DNA from: Aedes albopictus
Lineage: Eukaryota; Arthropoda; Insecta; Diptera; Culicidae
Length of the DNA: 64,000 nt
NCBI RefSeq assembly: GCF_035046485.1
Contig: NC_085136.1
Coordinates: 296,399,080 to 296,463,079 of the forward strand
Direction: 5' to 3'
Of this stretch, positions 44,811-53,900 are shown piece by piece. The translations under genes were made by a program, and so were the position numbers. The notes beneath the pieces are model-generated. The model saw only the letters and a list, made by a program, of their open reading frames with translations. It had not been told where the DNA came from and made no database searches. How positions within the stretch are numbered: position 1 is the first letter of the stretch; the number at the start of each line of letters is the position of its first letter.

Positions 44811-45090
44811 GCGTTACAGATGCGTTACCGGGGTATTTTAGGGATTCTCCAGCGGTTTCAGAACGTTTCAGGGGTGTTCCAATGGCTTCAGGGCGTTCCA
44901 GGAGTTCCAGGAGGGGATCTCAGTTTCAGAAGGATCAAGTACGTTCCAAAGGTTATCGAGCGTTTTAAGAAAAAATCTAGGAGCGTTACAGGTTGTTTTA
45001 GGCGATTCCAGAGGGTTTCAGGAGGTTACGGTGGCGTCCCATGAATGATCTAGGAGTCTCAGGAGGTTGCATAGGCGTTTCGTTTTTTTT
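44811..45090. repeat. TTTCAGG/GCGTTACAGG degenerate repeat
   Basis: Short units (GGGCGTTCCAGGAGTTCC, GGTTTCAGGAGGTTACG) resembling the GCGTTACGG repeat at 18.1 and 23.8 kb. The 74-codon frame inside is a by-product. Confidence 0.55.
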
Positions 45091-45870
45091 TTATATTACA
45101 GGTACGTCCTCTGCACTCCAAGCATGGGAAAACTCATTCGCTCACCCGAATGCCGGCAATGCAAAATAGCAAAAAGAACGCCAACAACCCAATGCTGAGT
45201 GAGAGCACGGCGCACTAGGAACGAACGCGGCACGAAGGCTCGCCACCGACGCCACCGAAGCGAATCAGGAGAGAAACAAATAGAGTGCGAAATGAATCAG
45301 CTTGCATCGGTGAATACGACAAGAACGTTCGCTCTCTCAACTACCGAGTGGCATTCAGCTGATTGAATCAAAACGCACTCACTGATTCAATTCCCAGTCC
45401 TGAATGCTTCCACTGAACGCCAAATGAACGTTTCAATATGAATGCTCTCGCACTCGACTCGGAACGCAAACATTCGTTCAATCTTGGTTCGTTCGCCATC
45501 GGCACTCAGATTCGGTAGCGATTCATTCGGCCGTCGTTGCTTGCGTCGCTCGGTGCTCGGCGATTAGAAAGAATGGGCAATGAAAGTGGAAAGATTTTGC
45601 TTGGCTGGGGGAGAACACTCGCATCAGATTGTGCGTGGATGTGAGTGAGGGATACGCAATAAATTAATGATTTTTTCCCATCCTTTCTGCACTCAATGAA
45701 AACCCTTTCGGAATCCTCCTGAAATTTTCTAAAAAGCCCTAATACGCCTCTGATACATACCTAAAACTCCTCTTAGAATCTCCCTTGGTAGCTCCTTGGG
45801 CTCCTTTGACCCCTTCTGATACATTCCTGAAGTTTAAATATTAAATTCTGATATATTTGTAATATTTTTT
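45091..45870. other. GAATG/CATTC-rich block; no gene
   Basis: From about 45120 to 45560 the pentamers GAATG, GAACG and CATTC occur at very high density on both strands (for example AACATTCGTTCAATCTTGGT), without a fixed period. No coding frame. Confidence 0.4.
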
Positions 45871-45872
45871 TT

Positions 45873-46015
45873 ATCTGTATCAACGAGATTTTTAGCCCTG
45901 GGCTAGTTCATCTCGGGACCCACGCTTTACTTCCCTTCTGAAATTGATTTGATTGATTGATTTATCTTTATTATAGAGACTTTCAGCCCTTGGCTGGTTC
46001 GTCTCTTTTCTAAAA
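45873..46015 (-). repeat. Shared LINE/SINE 3' tail sequences (two adjoining)
   Basis: On the minus strand, 45945-45873 is the 3' half of SINE family delta (CAGAAGGGAAGTAAAGCG, CGAGATGAACTAGCC). Immediately upstream, 46015-45950, is a LINE 3' tail with GACGAACCAGCCAAGGGCTG and an (ATCA)n-like end AATCAATCAATCAAATCAA. The two tails are alike: GAACTAGCC(C)AGGGCT versus GAACCAGCCAAGGGCT. A third tail copy lies at 51825-51885. Confidence 0.65.
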
Positions 46016-47105
46016 TCTGGTGAGCCAGAAGGGCTCACCGGGAGAGAAAAAATACAGAGCTTCGGAGTGGGGTCTCTTCTTCCTCGTATCCGACCGGGCT
46101 AGTCGTAGGGGTGCGCTGGTTGAGTGGCTAGGTTACTTAGGGTGGGGCTTACCACTCGAGTCCCGGGGGAGTCCGAGAGTCCGAGGTGCCCACGACCGGG
46201 ATGAATTCGTTGGTTGGGTGGTTGGTCCATGGGGAAGCCCGAGGTGCTCCGTGGTTTGCGTTCTCGTGGGGGGTTGGTGCCCAACCCCAGAGTTTTTCTG
46301 GGTACCCTTTCCTTCTTGATCGACCGGTTTGGTCGCGGTGACATGGTAGTTGGGTGGGTCGCTTGAGGTGGGACTTTACACTCGGGTCCCGGGGAGACCG
46401 GGAGGTCCGAGGTGCCCACGACCAGGGGTGGCTTCATCGCTTGAATGATTGGTTGATGGGGGCTCCGGAGAGTCCAACGGTTTGTCTCTTGTGTGGGGTT
46501 GGGGCCCAACCTCAGAGTTTTTCGTCTGAGGGGGGCCCTAACCCGGGGGGCCTTGTGGGGTGGTGTTAGTTATGTGGGTACCCGTGGTGGGGGCACCCTC
46601 TCCTCCTTATTCGACCGGATTAGTCGCGGTGACGTAATGGCTGGATGGGTTGTGTGGGCGCCCGAGGCGGGGCCACCCTTTCCTTCTAGATCGGCCGGCT
46701 TGATCGCGATGATGTGGTGGTTGGGTGGGTGGGCCGCTTGGGGTGGGCCTTACCGCTCGGATCCCGGAAAGTCCGGGGGGTCCGAAGTGCCCACAGCCGG
46801 GGTGGTTTCGTCGGCTGGGTAATTAATCCTTGGGCAAGCCCGAGGCGCTTGATGGTTTGCGTTCTCGTGGAAAGTTGGGACCCAAATCCAGAGTTTTTCG
46901 TCTGGGGGGGGCTCCAACCCGGGGAGTTCTGAACGGTAGTGTTGTGTGAATGCACGTGACGGGGTCATTCTTTCCTCCTTGACGACCGGATTGATCGTGG
47001 TGTCGTGGTGGAGGGGTGGGTTGTTTGAAGTGGGACTTACCACTCGGATCCCGGGGAGTCCGAGAGGTCCGAGGTGCCCACGACCAGGGTCCTTACGCCG
47101 ATCGC
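46016..47105 (-). repeat. GC-rich tandem repeats forming the 3' UTR of the I-type LINE
   Basis: About four units (230-375 bp) with GTCCGAGGTGCCCACGACC anchors near 46181, 46407, 46782 and 47069, plus CTTTCCTTCTTGATCGACCGG. The block begins directly after the LINE stop codon at 47106 and ends at the LINE tail. Frames of 60-140 codons on both strands are by-products of the GC-rich repeats. Confidence 0.7.
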
Positions 47106-48377
47106 TCAAATGTTGTCAAAGAGGCCAGCTTCCTTGAGGTAGTTGATTACTTGGCGCTCGTTGATTTTGTCGTTGGCCAGTGACCTGGGGACGTCTGTCA
47201 CCTGGTGCGTCTGACGGAGGGCCTCGTAAACTGGGCAGGTGCACAAGAAGTGCTCGACCGTGTTTGGTGTGACACAGATTTCGCATTGTCGGTGGAAGCC
47301 GGAGCTGTTGGTGGTCATACTATGTGACACCCGAGTGTGTCCCGTTCTGAGCCGAGAGAGGACAGTTTGTTCCCGCCGGTTTGGCAGGTCTTCGTCGGGC
47401 CCCGTGGATGGTTTAGATTTTCGTAGGAACAGAATCCTGTCCCGCCTCCATTCGTTGGACCAGGACCGCCATATGGTGTCCCTGACCCACTTTTTCACGT
47501 CGTCTGCTGGGGTTTTCGGTGTAAGGAGGGGGCTGTTCCTGCCGATGCCAGCCAGCTCGTTGGCTCGCTCGTTTCCGCGAATTCCGCAGTGCCCGGGGAT
47601 CCACATTAGAGCTGTCAGGTGTTCGGTGGAATCAAATTCTGCCTGGACGCCCTGAATGAAGGGGTGTTTCGCTTTTGGGCTCTCGATTGCTGAGATAGCG
47701 CTCTGTAAGTCAGTCACAACAAGTACGGGTCGGTCTCTTGGGGCTGTTATTGCTTGGAAAATCCCTGCAGCTTCAGCCGAGAAGACCGAACATTCCACCG
47801 GGAGTCGGTGGTGTTGTTCACCGGGGGAAGCGTGGCGTTGGCCGCAGTTTGGAGGGCCAGGTTTGCTTGCTCGACGAGGAAGCAGCTTTGCCCGTTCTCC
47901 CGGGTTTTTTTCCAAAAAAACCAATGGCTCGGTTGCAGGTGGTCAGCGCGACTTTGTGCCGAAAGGGCAGAACGCCAGCTTCGGCGCATGCTGCGTCTGC
48001 GGGGGTTGAGGGGAGCAGGCCGGAAATGGTTCTAATGGCCCGGTTGTGGATGGGTGCTAGCGTCCTGATTAAACGATCTTGCGCTCGGCAGGTTAGCTCG
48101 ATGCCGTACGTTATCCGGCTGCCAATGATGGCGTCGGCGATCCTCAGATGGGTGGCTCTGTCGCTCCGGGTTCTTTTGCCCGAGATGCTCCGAAGAAGGT
48201 TTAAACGGCTCTTGCAGCTCTTCTTGACCTGGTCGACGTGGGCCTGCAGGGTGAGATGCCGGTCCAGGGTGACGCCAAGGGTCTTCAAAGTCTTTTTGGT
48301 GGGGATGGCCTCCTGGTTTAGGGTGATGGATTTCCGTGGCGGCTGGTGGTTTTCCGCGCAGATGTGCAACCTCCCTT
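47106..48377 (-). pseudogene. I-type non-LTR retrotransposon relic (RT C-terminus and RNase H)
   Basis: Two overlapping minus-strand frames form one protein tail. Frame 48381-47818 carries the RT thumb and connection (KTLKTLGVTLDRHLTL, SRITYGIELTCRAQDRLI). Frame 47924-47106 carries an RNase H domain with SAEAAGIFQAI, VVTDLQSAISAI and WIPGHCGIRGNERANELAG, then a Cys/His tail (CEICVTPNTVEHFLCTCPVY) ending at a TGA. Both are needed to span the gene, so a frameshift lies in the overlap, probably at the A7/T7 runs near 47907-47921. RNase H after RT and the CxxC...H...C tail suit the I clade. Everything upstream of the thumb is missing, and the 5' border at about 48377 meets a SINE head. Confidence 0.8.
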
Positions 48378-48482
48378 CCAAAAGAAGAACTCACATTTTG
48401 CGAGTTTGTCGGGAGTGGGATTCGAACCCTGGTCCTCGGCGTGATAGTCAAGTGTTCTAACCATCACACCAGGTCCGCTCCC
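48378..48482 (-). mobile_element. SINE family delta head fused to the LINE relic
   Basis: On the minus strand this reads GGAGCGGACCTGGTGTGATG, then B box GGGTTCGAATCCCACTC and GTGAGTTCTTCTTT. Instead of the SINE's own CAGAAGGGAAGTAAAACG it continues as TGGAAGGGAGGTTGCAC into LINE RT sequence. The same head is complete at 35912. Confidence 0.75.
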
Positions 48483-48500
48483 TATATTTGTAATAGATAA

Positions 48501-48527
48501 GGGGCTGTCCATAAACCACGTGGTCAT

Positions 48528-48567
<40 letters not shown>

Positions 48568-48683
48568 GGCCAATGACCATTTTGTATGGACTAATAAAAA
48601 ATTTTGTATGGTAAATGACCACGCGGGGGGGGGGGGGTTGAAAAGTCCCAATAAAATGACCACGTGGTTTATGGGAAGCCCCT
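48501..48683. mobile_element. MITE with CCACGTGG arms and long poly-G
   Basis: GGGGCTGTCCATAAACCACG is mirrored by CGTGGTTTATGGGAAGCCCC. The interior repeats the ATGACCACG motif and contains a G36 run (48530-48565) and a G13 run (48625-48637). It is about 183 bp, non-coding, with no clear target duplication. Parts of the same arm sequence appear near 43215, 49670 and 54515. Confidence 0.7.
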
Positions 48684-49010
48684 AAATTATAATTTCAACT
48701 ACCAGTGTGACCCGTTCAACACTTAGCGAGAACCGGTCAACATTAAGATAAGATAGTTTAAGAATGCATTCAAATGTATCGATTTCTTTTAGAAAATAGT
48801 ATTAAAGGCAAAGTGAATTCAATGGAAAGTGTAAGAAATAACTGGATTTTTGATCACGTGGAATTGTGAACAGGAAAACAAATGAAAACAAAAATTTCAG
48901 AACCAACCGTTTAACAATTGGCGAATTACTCTATACAGTATGTGAACAAATTCAAGTCAATTGGAATAATATTGACTGAGTTGTAAGCTGAAAGTGCCCA
49001 AAATTGGACC
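48684..49010. other. No gene recognised
   Basis: AT-rich DNA upstream of the TATA-like promoter at 49016. No repeat or frame identified. Confidence 0.4.
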
Positions 49011-49015
49011 CCGGC

Positions 49016-49044
49016 TATAAAAAGGTTTCCAGCTTCGTTCATTT
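49016..49044 (+). promoter_or_regulatory. TATA box and initiator-like site
   Basis: GGCTATAAAAAGG (TATAAA from 49016) is followed 25 bp later by TTCATTTC, which fits the arthropod initiator TCAKTY with +1 at about 49041. The spacing is slightly short. It precedes a signal-peptide-encoding frame. Confidence 0.45.
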
Positions 49045-49111
49045 CAATAGCCTTTAAACAAAATTCTAGCTTGAACTAAACTTCATTTTAAAAGTGAATG
49101 ACAGATATGAA

Positions 49112-49216
49112 ATGTATCCATCCAAATTCATCCCAGTTTTCTTTTACATTTTTCCCGTGTTAACATCGTTAGCTTTCACACGTCAGGAGCTATGGGCAAC
49201 GATGCGAAAAATGAAG
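49112..49216 (+). CDS. Possible first exon of a small secreted protein
   Basis: An ATG at 49112 opens 35 codons beginning MYPSKFIPVFFYIFPVLTSL, a good secretion signal with a likely cleavage after SLA, then FTRQELWATMRKMK. The frame ends at TGA 49217, but GAA|GTGAAC at about 49213-49218 could be a splice donor. The 5' leader from the predicted start of transcription is only ~70 nt. Mature N-termini of this kind are seen in insect odorant-binding proteins, but no further exon with conserved Cys spacing was found downstream, so this may be a gene fragment or chance. An overlapping frame 49192-49425 is an alternative with no domain. Confidence 0.3.
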
Positions 49217-49429
49217 TGAACTCAAATAAAGCTGTGAAAACTTGCTCAGCAGTGAAAAGGCCTTGGGACCAGCAAAAAGCTTCCCCACAATTTGCTGAAG
49301 CTGAACCAACGATCATGCATACAGACTTGCATAGTTTAAGGCGTACGTTGAACCATTTCATCAGCAACCAGTGGTGGCTAGTGCTAGCACTCCTGCTGGC
49401 CCTGGTGCAGCAGATGATGGTGTGAACCG

Positions 49430-50770
49430 AAACGCTTAAAATAATTAAATTTACTCTCTTTCTTCAAACGCAATCTCATTTGCCGGTGTTGTTGACTGTA
49501 AACCGTCACGTGCTTTTGGTTGGTGAGAACTTGGGAGAAAAGCGGATAGTGCACGTTTTTCGTACCCAATAATTAATGTTGACGACGTGGTTTTCTTGAT
49601 CTGTGTCGAAAAAAAAAACGTTCTACATAAGGAACGGGACGAGAGCCCATAAAGATGCCAGGTATTCAGTAAGGGACCGTCCATTAATAACACAAGGGTG
49701 AATGAGGGAGGGGGTTCGAGAAAACTGGTGAGAGCTATCTTAAAGCAAGGGTAGGAGTTATGATATTCAATTTTACCCAAAAGTAATTCCTTTGATGTAC
49801 ATGAACCATTGAAAACAACCACAATGAAACAAAATACTCAATGAAATGAAATCGCAATCCGTTCTGTTCATTCAAGAGCGCTCGACCCGGTTGACTTTGG
49901 CGGAAAACTTCCATTGAAACATCAAGCGGTAATGTCATTTCACGGAGAAAATCGAAACAGATTAATTTCAGTGCACGGCTCAATGACTTTCCATGGTGCG
50001 GCGGTGGTATTTTCCGCTTTTGTACGACAGCTCAGTGTACCCTACCTAGGCATCTATATTGCAAATTTCTCCGGGCTTCCGACCGATTCGATGAAGGTGA
50101 TTCTAGCGCGAAACTGAAAGCATGAAAGCGAACGATTTTGGGGAATGCGACCGGACGGAGTGAGTGCACAAATTTATGCTAGATCCCCAACCGGGAAGGC
50201 CTGGCAGCTGCGCTGCCAGAGCACGTGGGCCCGAATTATTTGCAGTAGCGAAATGAAACATTGAATGGAGGAAAAAGGGGTTATAGAGCTTCGGAAACAA
50301 TTTACATAGTTTAATTTCGTAAGTGGAATGGAACCAGCAGATACCAGAATTGTGTGGCTTAGAAGACAGCACATTTTTTAATTTGCATGGGAAGCATTTC
50401 TCTTGGCTTGCGTTTGATAAATTGAAACGACGGAATGCTTGCTATTGAGTTCTTGATATGTATGAATTGTGCATACATAACTATATTGAATTTATGAACT
50501 AAACCAATATTATGATTAGAGCAGAAAAGCTGAAAACTATACACAGAGTTGGATGCTAGAAGGCTTCCAAAGGCTTGAAGATGAAAGAAGACAGAATCAA
50601 AAATCAAGAATTAGGAAAAATTAAGAAGTAGGAAAAAATAAGGAAAAATAAACCAGAAAGGAGAATACATCAAGAACCATAAATTAAGAATCAATAAGCA
50701 AACAGTGAGAAACAAAAAAGCAAGAGGTCAGAAGCAAAAAACAAAATAAAGCATGTTCAGTAAGTAATTC
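49430..50770. other. No gene recognised; A-rich tract at the end
   Basis: Apparently unique DNA. 50540-50760 is purine-rich and A-rich (AAGAATCAA, AGGAAAAATAA phrases), a possible degenerate simple repeat, lying downstream of the Osiris-type gene's poly(A) signal. Confidence 0.4.
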
Positions 50771-50771
50771 G

Positions 50772-50777
50772 TTTATT
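50772..50777 (-). terminator. Poly(A) signal of the Osiris-type gene
   Basis: AATAAA on the minus strand about 140 bp after the stop codon at 50918. Several TTTATT copies on the plus strand at 50805-50820 give additional AATAAA on the minus strand closer to the stop; either could be used. Confidence 0.5.
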
Positions 50778-50917
50778 TAGAAGCGTCTGTCTTTTTATAA
50801 TAAATAACAATAAATAAATAAATAACCAATTTCAACTATTGGTTTTCAGTAATTCTCAACACTAACAAATGTCGTTTCAGCCTCTATTTCACCGGACCCC
50901 ACCCGTCGTCCCCTCGT

Positions 50918-53900
50918 TTATTCATGCTTCTCCTCCTCAGTCCATCCTCGGTAGGGCGCCAAACTCGGCGAGCGTCGTCGTCGTCGTCGTTGAACGGCCG
51001 AGGAATCCACCCGGTCGTAATGGTCTCCTCCGTAGCCACCATCCAGCACCTGGATATCGGCGTCGTAGTTCTGGCGTCCCTTGTTGTCACCGCCTCCATC
51101 GGCCAGTTTCTTCAGCCCGATCACGCCAGCCATCACCAGGGCCATCATCGAAACGCCGAGGGCCTTCATGGCCAGCGCTGCCACAGCACCGAATCCGAGC
51201 GCTCCCAGCATTTTGCTCATCATCACCTTCATCAGCAGGATCATTCCGAGGCCTCCCTTGTCCTTTTTGCGGGCTTCTGTGGATGGTAGAAGGGAAGGAA
51301 AAAAACGGTGTAAGTGGAATATTGGATAGTGGTAAGTTTGAGCTAGGCCCATATAGCCACAGCTGTGAAGGTGTGGAAATTCAGCATGCCATGTTGAGGG
51401 TGACGGGTTCGATTTCCGGTCGGTCCAGGAAATTTTCGTAGAGGAAATTTCTTTAACTTCCTTGGAGTATGTATAGAGTTTCTTCGTACCAGCCATATGA
51501 TATACATCTGCAAGGAGTCATTGACAGAGAAGATCTCAGGAAGTACTCATAGAACACTAAACTGAGAAGCAGGATTTGTCCCAGTGGGGACACTGCCAAG
51601 AAGAAGAAGATTCTGCAAAACCATGGAGAAGTTTTTGATACTGTATCTGGAAAATATTTAAAAAACATATTTAACAGAACTCCTTCAAAGTTCGTTAATA
51701 CATTGCAATAAGGATAGTTACACCCTAAGACCTTTCTTGCAGGGATGCCTATTGCAACTAATTAAGTAGTTTTAGATTTTGAAATGGTTCCAATACATTC
51801 CACGATTCATAAAGGATTGATTTGATTGATTTAGCTTTATTATAGAGACTTTTAGCCCATGGCTGGTTAGTCTCTCTCAAAAAGGAGATATGGTGTCTTT
51901 TACCCATCACACTCGTGTATGAATTGTCGAAGACGTTTCTTGAGCTTAAGGCGAAACTGGAAGCATTTCCTCACTTTTTGGTTTAGGATTTTTTTTTTAA
52001 TAACGAAGCAATATTTTCAAAATCGGTTTTCGTTCGGTTTGCACATGTAGAGTATGGATCAAGGCATCTTCTGATTTTTTTTGTAGTGGAAAATGTTTTT
52101 CGTTTTTACAAAAACCATTATTGAACAAAATTTCACAAAAAAATGGTTTCTGAAAAAATGGAACACATTTTCCACCTCAAAAAAATTCAGAAGATACCTT
52201 GATCCATACTCTACATGTGTACGAAAACCGATTTTGAAAATATTGCTTCGTTATTTAATAAAAAATCAAAAACCGCAAAAAAATGTGAAAATGTTTCCAG
52301 TTTCGCCTTAAGATGCATTGAAATTAAAGCTGCCCTTTCTCCAGGAACTATTTTGTGATTTTTCTATATTTGATTCTAGATAATTTATTATAGGATCTTA
52401 ATTTGTTGGAAAGGTTTTTTTTTTTTAACTGTAGAAGTGGAGCTGCAAGTCTTTCAAAAATTTCAGTAAGAAGCTTCTCAGCAAATCTCGAATGCTTCTG
52501 AAATTTCTCGAGGCATTCGATTTTGTCCAGTTTACACTTATAATTTGAAATTATATCACTGTCCCTTTTTTTGTTCAGTGAAACAAGGATCGTCCCAAAT
52601 ATACATATTTTTTCAAAATTTTCTGAGCGTATAGTGGAGTTTTTTTTATTGGAATTCTGTTTTTTTTCAGGACTTCTTATGCTTCAGCTTTTTATTCTTC
52701 TCTTTCTTATTATTGAAAGTAAAGATTTCATGTGCCTTTTAAAAGTTCGGAAATAGTTGCTTGTCGACTGTGGCTATTAAAACTGAGAAACGTGATCTCC
52801 TCGGCCTTTGCTGTCTTACAGAGCATCCAACGGAGAACAACCACAAAACTGTTTGGCTGGCTGCTACGTGTGCCATCTGTAAAACGATGTACACAAACTA
52901 TGCCATGAAGAGCATTACGGTACATGTACCAGAAAACGTAGCTTCTGTTAATAATAGGTTGTGTAAGAAATCATTTGCCAATGGATTGCCAAGAAATGGA
53001 CATTTCGTGCAAAAGTAAGAAAACTTAATTCTTGAAAAGTGGAAATTGAAAGTGAAATTTAAAAAAGAAACAAAAATTAAATGTTTTATTTATCGTTAAA
53101 TAATGCTCTTTTTCTTTTAGTAAAACCTATTTTTACTGAAAAAAATGGTTACGCGATCTTTTTTTAAGCATTTAGCATGGAGTAATAATTGAAGAACTTG
53201 AGAGAACTTAAAAATATCATGACATTAGGAATGATAAACACAACATGGCGAAAGAAATTTGAAAAAATATTGCAATAATTCAATTTATTAAAAAAAAAAC
53301 AAAATAAAGTATATTTACATTTTTTGAAACAGTCTGCATTACCAGCAAGAGAATCTTGTACCGAGTAGGTCAAGCAGTTATTCCATGAGCTACTACGAAT
53401 AATAAATAAAATACAATCCAGATAATGCTATATTCATATAAGTGCTAAAATATAAAAAAAAACACTAGTGTCTATACCCGCGAAAGACATCAGAACATTT
53501 GCGTATCAGATTGGCTTCAAATTTCAAAAATTCCAATTTTCATCCCTTCGGTTGGGTTATCTCTGCAAACACATTGAATAGTTATTAGTAACATTGCGCA
53601 AGTTTAAAACACCTCTGCCTTGAAATTTGTTTGATTCCTCGATTGAATATTCATAAGATTTATTATATAGTACAACAATAATTTGGGTTTATGACGGAGA
53701 AATATGACTTTGAGAAATGTTTATGTTTTTATCTCGAGACCTTCAGCTTTGCTTCCCTTTCTATGTGGATGTCGAAAGTGGGATTCGCTCCCAGGTCCGA
53801 GGCATGAAGGTCACAAGAGTTACAGGGTGTCTACTCATAGCTCAAAATAAAATTCCCTGAGTTTTCCAGGTTTTTCCAGATGAAATTTTGAAAGTTTATT

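Noticed and set aside
46020..47137. Many overlapping frames on both strands in the GC-rich block
   Set aside because: GC-rich tandem repeats with few stops; they lie in the 3' UTR position of the I-type LINE.
47738..48460. 240-codon plus-strand frame
   Set aside because: It is the antisense shadow of the LINE RT/RNase H frames, which carry clear domain motifs.
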